A model generated the notes under the pieces. It did not search any database. It was not told where the DNA came from and saw only the letters and a program-made list of their open reading frames with translations. The position numbers and the translations under genes were made by a program. A stretch of 64,000 bases of DNA, from the NCBI RefSeq assembly GCF_944324505.1, contig NZ_CALUWO010000004.1, positions 1-64,000 on the forward strand, read 5' to 3'. This DNA is from an uncultured Desulfovibrio sp. GTDB taxonomy: Bacteria > Desulfobacterota > Desulfovibrionia > Desulfovibrionales > Desulfovibrionaceae. Of this stretch, positions 1 through 8,378 are shown piece by piece. Each line of letters begins with the position of its first letter. Within the stretch, counting starts at the first letter, position 1.

Positions 1-34
1 GCCGCCTTGCCTATATGCCGTGCGGTGCTGCCCG

Positions 35-559
35 CTACTTTTTTTCGGCCCAAATGGTGTAAATGCCGTCAATGATCACAGCCGAAAACTGGTATTTCCC
101 CAAGGTGAAGACATTTTTTTCGCCATGCAGGATGGCCTGGTTGGAATAGGTGGCAGCATCATACAGGGCATCCACCTGTTTCTGATCCTTGTCAAAGCCA
201 GGCATGCACAGACTTGCCGCCGCCCGCGCAGCGTACATCATGTCGTCAATATACCGCATCCGGCGGCTGTCCTCGCTGGGGATGCGTTCGTCCTTGCTGA
301 CGAAGAACTGGATGCGGTTGACCTTTTTGGCGCCGGCCTCATGCCCGGCGGCAAGAGCCGTGGTACGGCTCAGACTGTACCAGGTGGCGGCGGCATCTTC
401 CTTGGCCAGCTGGGGCGACCAGGTGCCATTGTACGTCTTGTTGAAGGCGACGAGCTTGTCTTCCACATTGTTCAGGGTCAGGTCGTTGATCTGCCCGGCG
501 GCAAAGGCGGTCACTGCCCAGCACATGACCAGGGCCAGGGTCAGGAAAAGTTCTTTCAT
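35..559 (-). CDS. exported protein of unknown function (prophage-associated)
   Basis: The 174-residue product begins with a clear Sec signal peptide (MKELFLTLALVMCWAVTAFA) and is then soluble and mostly helical with one cysteine. I do not recognise a family. The ATG at 559 has a strong GGAGGA ribosome site just upstream, which favours it over longer readings of the frame. It lies after a terminator-like hairpin that follows mor, so it is probably a separate unit and not the last gene of the early operon. In Mu this position is the start of the middle/late region. It could be a lysogenic conversion gene or a lysis accessory; nothing in the sequence decides. Confidence 0.75.
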   Translation of the reverse strand: MKELFLTLALVMCWAVTAFAAGQINDLTLNNVEDKLVAFNKTYNGTWSPQLAKEDAAATWYSLSRTTALAAGHEAGAKKVNRIQFFVSKDERIPSEDSRRMRYIDDMMYAARAAASLCMPGFDKDQKQVDALYDAATYSNQAILHGEKNVFTLGKYQFSAVIIDGIYTIWAEKK

Positions 560-599
560 ATTCTCCTCCAGAAAGTTACAGGCTAGTCTATAGAAAATC

Positions 600-632
600 G
601 GCAAAAAAGAAAGTCCCGCAGTGCGCGGGACG
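600..632 (-). terminator. terminator after mor
   Basis: Arms GTCCCGC (613-619) and GCGGGAC (625-631) form a hairpin that on the minus strand is followed by a T-rich run (603-612). It sits just downstream of the mor stop and would end the prophage early transcript. Confidence 0.65.
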
Positions 633-642
633 TTCGTGCAGC

Positions 643-1152
643 TTACAGCAGGCTCCCCTGCTGATGCGGGGCATCCCTTTCTGGCGGCGGCTTTTTGAGG
701 ATGGTCCACACGTGCCGCTCTGACAGGCGGTAGCGGATGGCCAGGCACTGCACAATCTGCCGTTCCGACAGGCCCTCGCCTGCCAGGCGCTGGCGGTCTG
801 CCAGCAGGGACGCATCGCGGGCGCGCAGCAGGGCCGGTTTGCAATTGGGCACATAAAGCGGCGTTGCAGCGTAGTGCCGGGCCAGTATGCGGCTGGCCTC
901 CGGGCCAATGCGCCGGGCCAGGTCTTCCAGCAGGGCCTGCCCCACTTCCCGTGCGCCCACGGGCAGGCGCAGGGTCAGGCCGCCGAAGTCCTCCACCAGT
1001 TTCAGGGTGGCGGGCAGGCCGATGAGGCGCACCAGCCCGCGCACGGCGCGGGGCAGTCTGGTTTCGTCCAGCTGCCGCAGGGACGGCAGCCAGTTTTCCG
1101 AGGCACGCATGGCGTCAAAATAGTCCGCCATGCGCAGGCGGCTGTCAGGCAT
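643..1152 (-). CDS. mor: Mor-type middle/late transcription activator
   Basis: The 169-residue protein matches the Mor/C activator family of Mu-like phages. It has an N-terminal dimerisation part, a segment with YVPNCKPALL near the middle (the usual place of the GGxxxYIPK-like strand), and a C-terminal helix-turn-helix ending in LSERHVWTILKK. In Mu, Mor switches on the middle promoter of the lytic programme. The ATG at 1152 is chosen because AAGGAGG lies directly upstream and because it gives an 8-base overlap with the gemA end; an earlier start would run further into gemA. It is the last gene of the early operon before a terminator. Confidence 0.85.
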   Translation of the reverse strand: MPDSRLRMADYFDAMRASENWLPSLRQLDETRLPRAVRGLVRLIGLPATLKLVEDFGGLTLRLPVGAREVGQALLEDLARRIGPEASRILARHYAATPLYVPNCKPALLRARDASLLADRQRLAGEGLSERQIVQCLAIRYRLSERHVWTILKKPPPERDAPHQQGSLL

Positions 1153-1555
1153 GATTTTCCTCCTTCTTTTCGCGCCCCTGCTGGCGCACCAGGGCTGCCA
1201 CACAGGCCGTCAGCTGGGCGCGGCTGGCCGTGCGCAGGCAGGCCGTGCCCCGTGTCTGGCGGCGGATGATGGCATCCGCATAGGACAGGGGGCGCTCCAG
1301 CGAGGCGCACAGGGCTGAAATTTTGGCGTGCAGGGGGCGCAGCTCCTGCGGGATGTTGCGCGGGCGCGGGGTCCAGCCCTTGGCCCGCAGCTCGGCCAGC
1401 ATGGCTTTCAGCTGGGGCACGGTGCAGCGGGCGGCGCTGTTCTGCCCGGTGACGGCCTGAAGCAGGGAGCGGTAGGTGGCATCATCCAGGCCCAGGTCTT
1501 TCTGGGCAATTTTGACGCTGGCCACGAGGCCCGCGCGCAGTGTGGCATTGGTCAT
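1145..1555 (-). CDS. gemA: GemA-like regulatory protein (Mu gp16 family)
   Basis: The 136-residue protein has the signature of the GemA/gp16 family: VKIAQKDLGLDDATYRSLLQAVTG near the start, then a QLKAMLAELRAKGW helix and a second helical half. In Mu, GemA modulates host gene expression and DNA supercoiling; the molecular role is not well defined. It overlaps mor by 8 bases and the upstream small gene by 4 bases, as expected in a translationally coupled phage operon. Confidence 0.85.
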   Translation of the reverse strand: MTNATLRAGLVASVKIAQKDLGLDDATYRSLLQAVTGQNSAARCTVPQLKAMLAELRAKGWTPRPRNIPQELRPLHAKISALCASLERPLSYADAIIRRQTRGTACLRTASRAQLTACVAALVRQQGREKKEENHA

Positions 1556-1749
1556 GGCTTCTCCCTTCGGGCGGGCTGGGTCACGGCGGCGTTGAGGGCA
1601 TGCCGCATCACATCGGCCATGGCCCTGGTCTTTTCCATGCCACGGCCGCCGTAGAAGATGAGGCATACCGGGCTGTCATCCTTTCTGTCCCGGATGAGCC
1701 AGGCGCCGGCAAAGGTGGTGCACAGCACAAAGCGCTCGCTAGTGTTCAT
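1552..1749 (-). CDS. small phage protein, unknown function
   Basis: A 65-residue reading frame begins with ATG at 1749 and ends with a 4-base overlap into gemA. The product contains a hydrophobic strand (PVCLIFYGG) and a basic tail. No family is recognised. Its support is mainly positional: it fills the gap between two operon genes with the tight overlaps typical of this prophage. Confidence 0.55.
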   Translation of the reverse strand: MNTSERFVLCTTFAGAWLIRDRKDDSPVCLIFYGGRGMEKTRAMADVMRHALNAAVTQPARREKP

Positions 1750-1972
1750 GGGCGGCCTCCCGTGCCATGAGGTCATCGACATATTCCATGGCCTCGCGCA
1801 CCTCACACGGCCGGCAGCCGTACCGGGGGTCATACTGTCCGCACATTGCGGTGCCCCTGGCAAAGCCCTCAAAGTGGATAAAGGCACAGGGCGGGCGATG
1901 GGCCAGACGGTCCAGCACGCGGATATAGTACGCGGTGGTGTGTCGGGCTTTCCCGTGGTGTTTGGCTGGCAT
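1739..1972 (-). CDS. small cysteine-containing phage protein
   Basis: The 77-residue frame starts at ATG 1972 behind a strong AAGGAG site and overlaps the next gene by 11 bases. Three cysteines (CGQYDPRYGCRPC) suggest a small metal-binding knuckle, but no known family is recognised. The start is well supported; the function is unknown. Confidence 0.6.
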   Translation of the reverse strand: MPAKHHGKARHTTAYYIRVLDRLAHRPPCAFIHFEGFARGTAMCGQYDPRYGCRPCEVREAMEYVDDLMAREAAHEH

Positions 1973-2046
1973 GTGGTCTCCTTGGGCTGCTCGTCAGGCC
2001 CGGCGCGCCACCGCCGGACGACGCCCCGCAAAGGGGGCGTTTCGCA

Positions 2047-2340
2047 CTATTTCTTCAAGCCAAGGTTCAGCTTTTCGCTGGGGGCGAAGACCACCACCCG
2101 GCACGCGGGGATGTACAGGGGCGCGCCGGTACGGGGATTGCGCCCCATGCGGGCGGCGCGATCCTTTGTTTTGAGCTTGCCCAGACCGGGCAGGGGCACC
2201 TCGCCGCCGGCGGTCAGTTCCCGGGCGGCCACGGCGCCCAGCATCTTCAGCACGGCTTCCACGTCGGCCAGGCACAGGGAGCGGTCCTCACGGCCGCGCG
2301 CCAGGCGCGTTACTTCTCTGGCAAGTTCCTCTCTGGTCAT
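2047..2340 (-). CDS. HU-family DNA-binding protein
   Basis: The 97-residue product has the HU/IHF layout: an N-terminal helical dimerisation half (MTREELAREVTRLA) and then the GLGKLKTKDRAARMGRNPRTG segment, which matches the conserved GFGxFxxxxRxxRxGRNPxTG arm of HU proteins. Mu-like phages often carry their own HU, which would help assemble the transpososome or condense DNA. It lies in the early operon between the DUF3164 gene and small genes. Confidence 0.85.
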   Translation of the reverse strand: MTREELAREVTRLARGREDRSLCLADVEAVLKMLGAVAARELTAGGEVPLPGLGKLKTKDRAARMGRNPRTGAPLYIPACRVVVFAPSEKLNLGLKK

Positions 2341-2350
2341 TTTGCACCTC

Positions 2351-2965
2351 CTACAGGGCGGCCATATCCAGCGGGATGGCCTGATACCTGCCCTGCCCGT
2401 CCCGCTCGTACACGCGCACATAGGCCTTGCTGTCCAGAATTTGCAGGCTGTCGCCAATGGCCTGCATGGCCCGCTGCCAGCGCTCGTCATCAATCTTGTG
2501 ACGGCGCAGGCCCAGAATGGCATTGGTATTGATGCGGCCCTCCTTGTTGATCTGAAAGGCCTGCTCCACAATGACCCGCAGGGGCGAGGGGCTGTCGCGG
2601 CTCCATTCCTCCAGGCATTCGTCAATGAGCGCCTTGGCCGCCCGCAGGCCCTCGTCAAAGCCGATGCTCTCGCTGGTCTGACGCTTGATGCGGTAGCGCC
2701 CGTCAAAGGTCTGCAAGGTGATGTTGCCCTTGTCCCCGCCCAGTCTGGCGCCGTAGCGCTCGGCAGACAGCTCCACAAAGGCGGCAATATCGCCCATCAG
2801 TTCCTGCTTGAGCGCCCGCAGTTCCTGCTGCATGGCCTTGACCTTGCCTACCTTCTCGCGCACCAGTTCATCGCGGGCCAGGTCAATTTCCTTGATCTGT
2901 TCCACGGGGATGAGGCAGCCGCGCGCATCTTCCCTGTAGCCGTCGGGAATCTGTGTCTGTTCCAT
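2351..2965 (-). CDS. DUF3164 family phage protein
   Basis: The 204-residue protein resembles the DUF3164 family found in the early operon of Mu-like phages: an N-terminal segment with DARGCLIPVEQIKEID, a long helical stretch, then a strand-rich region starting near GNITLQTFDGRYRIKRQ and a C-terminal YERDGQGRYQAIPLDMAAL. The function of the family is unknown; its place among replication and regulatory genes suggests a role in replication or transposition. Confidence 0.75.
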   Translation of the reverse strand: MEQTQIPDGYREDARGCLIPVEQIKEIDLARDELVREKVGKVKAMQQELRALKQELMGDIAAFVELSAERYGARLGGDKGNITLQTFDGRYRIKRQTSESIGFDEGLRAAKALIDECLEEWSRDSPSPLRVIVEQAFQINKEGRINTNAILGLRRHKIDDERWQRAMQAIGDSLQILDSKAYVRVYERDGQGRYQAIPLDMAAL

Positions 2966-2976
2966 GAAATCCTCCT

Positions 2977-3183
2977 CTAGATGGCATCTTGGTCAGGTCG
3001 CCGGATGATCCGGCAGGTGTCGGGCGTAGGCAGCGGCAGGCGCTCTTCAAGCTGGCGCGCCTGCCGGGCCTGATCCCGCAGAGTATCCTGCAACAGTTGC
3101 AAAAAGGCCCACTGTGCGGCACTTACCCGCCCGGCCAGCACGCTGATGCTGGCTGCGCAGGAAAACAGGTTATGACTCAGCAT
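2977..3183 (-). CDS. small phage protein, unknown function
   Basis: A 68-residue frame starts at ATG 3183 with GGGAGG about 8 bases upstream and ends 11 bases before the DUF3164 gene. The product has a hydrophobic N-terminal third and a basic, arginine-rich middle. A longer reading starting upstream lacks a ribosome site. No family is recognised. Confidence 0.6.
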   Translation of the reverse strand: MLSHNLFSCAASISVLAGRVSAAQWAFLQLLQDTLRDQARQARQLEERLPLPTPDTCRIIRRPDQDAI

Positions 3184-3491
3184 GATGTGTTCCTCCCGTT
3201 GTTGCAGTTCCGGCACTCCCGCCACTGGCGGAGCGCATAGGGGTTGGATGTGGGCATGGGGGCCGCGCGCCGTTCGGCGCAGATATCCTGCCCCCAGGGG
3301 CCGCCATAGACCGGGCAGGGGCTGGCCAGCACACGCAGGATGCGTTCCTCCATGCGGGCCGTGCCGCCGGGGTACTTGTCATGGTAGAGCAGGGACAGGC
3401 TGGCTCTGGCCACGCCCAGGCGGCGGGCCGTGGCGGCCACTCCGTGGGCGGCTATGGCCTCGTGCAGCAGGCGGCGGGCATGGTCACGCAT
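3177..3491 (-). CDS. phage helix-turn-helix DNA-binding protein
   Basis: The 104-residue protein has an N-terminal helix-turn-helix (AAHGVAATARRLGVARASLSLLYHDKYPGG) and a C-terminal tail with a CRNCNN motif that may bind metal. It overlaps its neighbours at both ends by 7-8 bases. Small regulators of this kind are common in the early operons of Mu-like phages; the target is unknown. Confidence 0.65.
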   Translation of the reverse strand: MRDHARRLLHEAIAAHGVAATARRLGVARASLSLLYHDKYPGGTARMEERILRVLASPCPVYGGPWGQDICAERRAAPMPTSNPYALRQWRECRNCNNGRNTSC

Positions 3492-4035
3492 GGGCGGCCT
3501 CCAGCGGATGGGTCTTTCCCGTGTTGCGGTCAGTGACGCATTTTTCCACCCGGTTGTAGGCCGGGGCCAGGGGGCCGGTATTGGCCTCTGCCCGCAGAAA
3601 ATAGGCGCGGGTGCGGGCCGTCCGGCCCAGAAAGCCCGCCCGGTGCAGGGCCTGGCAGTATTTTTTCAGGTTGTCCTCGGCATTGCCTTCATCGCCGTCG
3701 CACACGGTCTGCATGAGGCTGTCCACGGTAAAGTGGTCGGCCATGCGCATGACGCTCCAGGCCCGCTGCCGCAGGGTACGCCCGGCGCTGGTGGCACTGC
3801 GCCCCTTGCGCTGGCAGGGGATGAAGCCGCCGCGCTTCAGCAGTGCCCTGCCCTCTTTGCTCAGGCTATGCAGCCCGCCTTCGGAGCGGATCAGCTTTTT
3901 TTGGCGCAGGCAGACACAGACTTGACGCACGCATTCGGCCTGGCTCTCCAGTGCGGCCGCCAGCTGCCGGGTGTACTGGGGGCCGTCTGCGGCCAGAATG
4001 GTCATGACCTTTTCCGCCAGGGTAGTGTTTGCCAT
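3484..4035 (-). CDS. phage protein with winged-helix-like N-terminus
   Basis: The 183-residue product starts at MANTTLAEKVMTILAADGPQ. The first about 60 residues look like a winged helix (QYTRQLAAALESQAECVRQVCVCLRQKKLIRSE split by a turn). The rest is basic and helical and resembles nothing I can name. It lies 4 bases after muB and overlaps the following HTH gene by 8 bases, so it belongs to the same operon. Confidence 0.6.
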   Translation of the reverse strand: MANTTLAEKVMTILAADGPQYTRQLAAALESQAECVRQVCVCLRQKKLIRSEGGLHSLSKEGRALLKRGGFIPCQRKGRSATSAGRTLRQRAWSVMRMADHFTVDSLMQTVCDGDEGNAEDNLKKYCQALHRAGFLGRTARTRAYFLRAEANTGPLAPAYNRVEKCVTDRNTGKTHPLEAAHA

Positions 4036-4039
4036 GCCC

Positions 4040-4780
4040 CTACCCTGCCTTGCGCACGGTCTTGGCCGTGCGGCTCTGCCAGTCATGGGTCAGCGCCACG
4101 CCCGCAAACTGCGGCACGTCCAGCTGGCCAGAAAGGCCATTGGTGGCGGCGATACGCTCGATATTGGCCAGGATGTTCAGCACGTCACGCATGCGCCCGC
4201 CAGACAGGCGCAGCACCTCGGCCGTCATGCCGGGTGAAAGCTGGTAGTCGCACAGCTGCTTGCAGGACAGCGCCACGTCCGCCGCCGAACAGGGGCCAAA
4301 CTCCACCACCTGCGCAATGCGGCTGCTGATCTGCTTGTGCCGGGCAATGGAGCGCTGGATCTGTTCCATGCCTATAAGGATGACCGTCACCTCGGCCCGG
4401 TCGGAAAAGTCGCGCACCTTTTCCAGCACGGCGGCATTGGACGACAGGGTGAACTCGGCCTCGTCAATAATGATGGGGCACTGCCGTTCCACCAGAACGC
4501 GCAGGCAGCGTTCGAACAGGGCCTGCGCCGTGCCGCGCCCATCGATGTTCAGGGCCTTGCACAGCTCCACCAGAAAATACTTGGGCGTCCAGTCCACATT
4601 GGCGCGTAAATACACGGCCCCGGCTTCCTCGGCCCAGCGGTAGACAATGTGCGACTTGCCGTAGCCCGGCTGGCCATGCACCAGCATCATGCCCGCCTCG
4701 GCGGCCCCGCGCTGTTCCACGGCTTTCACACCGGCGGCGAAACGGGCGTAGTTTTCGGTCTTCACGAAGGCTTTTTTCAT
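4040..4780 (-). CDS. MuB-like transposition target-selection ATPase
   Basis: The 246-residue protein is an AAA+ ATPase of the MuB/TniB type: Walker A HGQPGYGKS near residues 35-43, Walker B CPIIIDEAEF near residue 105, and a C-terminal helical domain. In Mu, MuB coats target DNA, delivers it to the MuA transpososome and gives target immunity. The start at 4780 has GGAGGAC upstream. It follows the muA gene in the usual A-then-B order with a 118-base gap. Confidence 0.9.
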   Translation of the reverse strand: MKKAFVKTENYARFAAGVKAVEQRGAAEAGMMLVHGQPGYGKSHIVYRWAEEAGAVYLRANVDWTPKYFLVELCKALNIDGRGTAQALFERCLRVLVERQCPIIIDEAEFTLSSNAAVLEKVRDFSDRAEVTVILIGMEQIQRSIARHKQISSRIAQVVEFGPCSAADVALSCKQLCDYQLSPGMTAEVLRLSGGRMRDVLNILANIERIAATNGLSGQLDVPQFAGVALTHDWQSRTAKTVRKAG

Positions 4781-4898
4781 TCTGTCCTCCCAATAGGTTG
4801 CGCTGCCCGCGCATAGCGGGAAAAACGCGGTTTCCCCGCCTGCTTGGGCGCGGGTGTCCGCTCTCGCGTCCACCTGCGGCCCTTTCTTGCGGGCCGCT

Positions 4899-7010
4899 CT
4901 ATTCTATGCCCTCGGCGGCATAGAGGTCTTTCAGATCGGCGTATTCCTCGCCCCGGCGGTAGTCGCGCAGCCAGACGCTGTCAGCATCCGTCCGGGCATC
5001 GGGATGCTGCATAAGCCAGCGGTAGCGCTCGTGCGTGCTGGCAAAGAGGGGCCGGACTGGCGCAACTTCCGGCACAGCTTCCGGTACCGCTTCCGGCGTG
5101 GGCGCCGCGCCCGCGATGGTGATGCTCTCCCCTGCGGCGGCCGGGGCCAGCGTCGGGGCCGTGCTGTCGGCACAGCTGACGGCCGTGTCCGGCCTGTTGT
5201 CCCTGCTTTCCGGCAGAATGATGGTCGCGCCGGGGGCCACACGTTGCAGCTTGGCGTCCAGCCGCCTGACCTGCGCCCGTGCCCGCTTCTCGCGGGCGGC
5301 TTCCACGCGGCTCTGCTCGAAATAGGGGCGCGAATTGCCTTCCAGCGTGGCCTCGCAGATGGGGCGGCCGTCCAGCGTCCAGCACCAGACGCGCCCGGCA
5401 TCCCAGATGTCGTACCGGACTTCCACGGCCTCCCCGTGAAACTCCGCCAGCTCCGGCGCGTAGTAGCGGCCGGAATAGAATTGCAGCCAGCCGTTGCGGG
5501 TGACGCGGCGCGCGCCCGGCATGAACAGCTCGACCTCCACGCCCTGCGGCACGCGCACCGGCGCGAAGCCCCGCGCCGTGAAGGTCTGCCAGTATTCCTC
5601 CGGGCTGTAGTGGCGCAGGCGGCCCTGCGCGTCCCGGTAGCGGGGAAGTCCCCGGTGCGGCGTGGTGTTGTATTCCTCCACACGGGCCAGGATGTGGCGC
5701 TTGAACTCTTCCCAGCTGGGCAGCACGGCCCGCTTGCCCGCCTTGAGGGCGGACCGCGAGAGCTTGAAATTGCGGTGGGCCGCGTCCCCGTCCATGAGCG
5801 CGCCGGTATAGCTGGTCAGCCCCTGCGCCGCCCGTACCCAGAGCGTCTTGACCGCCCGTTCCATAAGGCCCTTGCCCTGCGGGCGGCCCGGAATGGCGTT
5901 GACAGGTGTGATACCCAGGCGCGTCATCATGCCCGTGCGGTCGTCCAGCAACAGACGGTTGACATAGCCCGGCCCGCCGTCGCTGTAGAACAGGGCCGGG
6001 ACGCCGCCGTAACAGCAGGCCATGCGCAGGGCGTCCAGCACGGTCAGGGCACTTTCGGACAGAGCCACGGAGATGCCCACGCAGCGGCGCGTGGCCACGT
6101 CCAGGATGGCCGTGATTTCCGGCTTGAAGGGCTGGCCGTGGTCAGGGTGCAGCACCTCCGCGTCAAATGTTGTGCCGTCCGCCGTATACACATCAGTGGG
6201 CCACAGCTCCGAGGTGTCGCGGCGCTGGTGGGGGCGCAGCTTCAACAGGGCATTGCCCGTGGCCCGTCCGGCCTCGCGCTCAGGCCGGCTCATCTTGGCC
6301 AGCAGGCGGCGGCAGGCATGGACGCTGGGCGGCAGCTCGCCGCGCTGGCGCATGGCTCGGCACAGCTCGGCGTGGGCCAGTGCCACGGTGGGATGCTGCG
6401 GCTTCTGGTAGTGGAAAAGAAATTCGGCAGCCCACGCGGGGGGCTTGACTGCTGTGCGCCTGGGGGCAAGACCGCCCTCCCCTCCCGCCAGATACTCGGC
6501 ATACCAGCGATAGAGCGTGCGCGTGCTCAGACTGTCAGCACGGCGGCGGGCAAAGGCCACGGCCAGCTGTTCCATGAGCACGGGAGGCAGCTGCCCCAGG
6601 CGGGACGAGGTGACCAGGTGCGCCACGGCCGCCTTTTTGCCCACCAGCGGTGCGATGCGGTCCAGTTCGCGGCAGAAGGCCAGACGGGCCGTCACAATGG
6701 CACGTTCTCTGTCAGAAAGGGCCGGCTTGCCGGCATCCGTGCCAATAGACGCGCAAACATTGCTGCCAATAGGTGCGCAAACTGCACCTTCCCCGCTGAT
6801 GACGGCAGGCTGGCGCAGCAGGGCCGAGGCCAGCCTGTCCCGCATTGCCGCAGGCATGGAGGAAACCACCCACAGCTTGCCACCGCCCCGCCCAGTGCGG
6901 GGCAGCGCCTGCCAGCCCTCGCGCTTGGCGCGCAGCTGTATCCAGCGGTCGGAGACGCCCAGCAGGCGGGCCAGGTCTTGCGCGCTGTAGGTGGTTTCGA
7001 TGGCGGCCAC
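4899..7010 (-). CDS. MuA-like DDE transposase
   Basis: This 703-residue protein is the prophage transposase. It has an N-terminal Mu-type DNA-binding helix-turn-helix (YSAQDLARLLGVSDRWIQLRA), a middle end-binding region, an RNase H-like catalytic core with D278 (TADGT), D344 (YSDGGPGY) and E384 (GKGLMERAVKTLW), then a beta-barrel and a C-terminal tail that would contact MuB. The frame opens with GTG at 7010, about 9 bases after AAGGA. All three catalytic acids are present and the length is normal (Mu A is 663), so the enzyme looks intact. Confidence 0.93.
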   Translation of the reverse strand: MAAIETTYSAQDLARLLGVSDRWIQLRAKREGWQALPRTGRGGGKLWVVSSMPAAMRDRLASALLRQPAVISGEGAVCAPIGSNVCASIGTDAGKPALSDRERAIVTARLAFCRELDRIAPLVGKKAAVAHLVTSSRLGQLPPVLMEQLAVAFARRRADSLSTRTLYRWYAEYLAGGEGGLAPRRTAVKPPAWAAEFLFHYQKPQHPTVALAHAELCRAMRQRGELPPSVHACRRLLAKMSRPEREAGRATGNALLKLRPHQRRDTSELWPTDVYTADGTTFDAEVLHPDHGQPFKPEITAILDVATRRCVGISVALSESALTVLDALRMACCYGGVPALFYSDGGPGYVNRLLLDDRTGMMTRLGITPVNAIPGRPQGKGLMERAVKTLWVRAAQGLTSYTGALMDGDAAHRNFKLSRSALKAGKRAVLPSWEEFKRHILARVEEYNTTPHRGLPRYRDAQGRLRHYSPEEYWQTFTARGFAPVRVPQGVEVELFMPGARRVTRNGWLQFYSGRYYAPELAEFHGEAVEVRYDIWDAGRVWCWTLDGRPICEATLEGNSRPYFEQSRVEAAREKRARAQVRRLDAKLQRVAPGATIILPESRDNRPDTAVSCADSTAPTLAPAAAGESITIAGAAPTPEAVPEAVPEVAPVRPLFASTHERYRWLMQHPDARTDADSVWLRDYRRGEEYADLKDLYAAEGIE

Positions 7011-7024
7011 GGCAGGTCATCCTT

Positions 7025-7273
7025 TTACTGGTCAAGGGTGCGGGGATCACAAAGATATTTTTCCGGCGCGCCGTGGGCACGCAGCCAGTCCAGTACTGTG
7101 GGGCTGTGCAGCTTGCCGGACAGCGTCCGGTACACAGCTACGTCGGATATGCCCAGCTGCCTGGCCAGAGCCGCGCCGTTCAGGCCCTGCGCGTCCAGCA
7201 CTTCCTGCAAGCGGCGGCGATAAAGAGCACGCTTGGCCCCCAGGGCCATTTTTTGGGCATAGGTCAGGCTCAT
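7025..7273 (-). CDS. Ner-like helix-turn-helix regulator
   Basis: The 82-residue protein contains a helix-turn-helix (LNGAALARQLGISDVAVYRTLSGK) and lies immediately upstream of the transposase gene, the place of ner in Mu, where it dampens early transcription. Its start overlaps the previous stop as ATGA, so translation is probably coupled. Assignment to Ner rests on size, HTH and position. Confidence 0.7.
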   Translation of the reverse strand: MSLTYAQKMALGAKRALYRRRLQEVLDAQGLNGAALARQLGISDVAVYRTLSGKLHSPTVLDWLRAHGAPEKYLCDPRTLDQ

Positions 7274-7695
7274 AGTTCGTCCTCCAGCTTGCGCAGCTGT
7301 TTCTTCATCTTCTTTTGCTGGATCAGGGTGCGGGCGTATTCCGCCAGCTTACGGTCTTCTTCCGTCATGATGTCCATGCCCACGCAGCGCAGCATGACCC
7401 GCAGCGGCTCCGCATTGCGTGCCGCCGCGCAAAAGGCCAGCAGCGCCAGAATGGACGGCGGGTGCGTGGCGTCCGAGGGCGAAAGCATCTTGTCCAGCGT
7501 TGCCTTGCTGAAGGCCGCTGCATTGCCCTTGGTCAGCTTTACGCCCGCCAGCACGGCCAGCTCGTTCATCATGTCCGGCAACGCCTTGCGGCCATCGCAA
7601 GTCGGGGCTTTGGCGGCTTCGCGCATGGCGGCCTTGATGGACGGTATGGCTCCCGCCAGTGCGGCATATCCGTCAAAAAGGGAGGCTTGTTTCAT
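7270..7695 (-). CDS. conserved Mu-like phage early protein, unknown
   Basis: The 141-residue helical protein (MKQASLFDGYAALAGAIPSIK...) ends in a lysine-rich tail (QQKKMKKQLRKLEDEL). Its position near the head of the early operon and its size recall the small CII-like regulators of Mu-like phages, but I cannot name a family with confidence. It is coupled to the downstream HTH gene by a 4-base overlap. Confidence 0.6.
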   Translation of the reverse strand: MKQASLFDGYAALAGAIPSIKAAMREAAKAPTCDGRKALPDMMNELAVLAGVKLTKGNAAAFSKATLDKMLSPSDATHPPSILALLAFCAAARNAEPLRVMLRCVGMDIMTEEDRKLAEYARTLIQQKKMKKQLRKLEDEL

Positions 7696-7764
7696 GCTGT
7701 CCTCGTGGTCCGTTTTCGTTCCCGGCAGGCAGCCTCGGGCACTGCCCGCCAGTGGGAAAGCAGC

Positions 7765-8109
7765 TCAGGCAAGGATGGCCAGCTTGCGGAGAAACTCCCG
7801 CATCTGATTGACCGAAAGCAGGGCCTCGGCAGGCGTGCGGCCGCGCCCGTCCACAAAATACCGGTGCTCACCGCGCAGCGTATAATTGGCGCGGATCTCG
7901 TACTTGCTGTTCCGGGCCGCGCCGGGCACTCGCCGGATGGTGTAGTCGTAGTTTCCGAAATAGGCCTTCAGCTCCTCGCGGGCACTGTCCAGAAATTTCT
8001 GCACACGGCTGGCATGGGTGTAGAAAAGGCCAAAGGGGGAAGTGATGTGGTGGGGGCAACGGGTAAGACGGGGGCCAAACAGCAGCTTGGCGGGGCTGGT
8101 GATATTCAT
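7765..8109 (-). CDS. first gene of the prophage early operon, unknown
   Basis: The 114-residue protein starts at MNITSPAKLLFG behind AAGGGA; a longer reading lacks a ribosome site. It has a mixed strand and helix pattern with many basic residues (FGNYDYTIRRVPGAARNSKYEIRANY), suggestive of nucleic-acid binding, but no family is recognised. It faces the repressor gene across a 269-base control region. Confidence 0.6.
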   Translation of the reverse strand: MNITSPAKLLFGPRLTRCPHHITSPFGLFYTHASRVQKFLDSAREELKAYFGNYDYTIRRVPGAARNSKYEIRANYTLRGEHRYFVDGRGRTPAEALLSVNQMREFLRKLAILA

Positions 8110-8378
8110 GGGGCATTCCCTTTCCGTCCATGACGGGGCTTGAGGTGGAATGGCCGGTCCATTTTCAACGTCCACAGAGACGTTGACCGGAAGGCTGTCG
8201 GGCGTTAGTTTGTGTTTGACTTAGAAAGCTAACTGCCACTCGTTTTTTCTACAGCTAGAGACTTAAAATTTCAAGAAAATTTTTCAGTTCGGAGTTAAAA
8301 ATTTTTGTCATTTCTAACGTCTTGAATTTAAAATAAAAACGAGTGGTGTAAACTTCGGCTGTCAATTCGGAGTGTTAC
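8110..8378. promoter_or_regulatory. prophage early/repressor control region
   Basis: This AT-rich divergent region between the early operon and the repressor carries two obvious repeat sets. CCACTCGTTTTT (8236-8247) and AAAAACGAGTGG (8335-8346) form a perfect inverted repeat about 87 bases apart. TTCGGAGT occurs twice in direct orientation (8288-8295 and 8367-8374). These are good candidates for repressor operators controlling the early promoter (leftward) and the repressor promoter (rightward). Confidence 0.6.

Noticed and set aside
6760..6800. Near-duplicate GCCAATAG...GCGCAAAC segments inside muA
   Set aside because: Short in-frame coding repeat in a variable linker of the transposase; no sign of a separate element.
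4854..7223. Long rightward frame opposite muA
   Set aside because: Shadow of the transposase gene; no recognisable domain.
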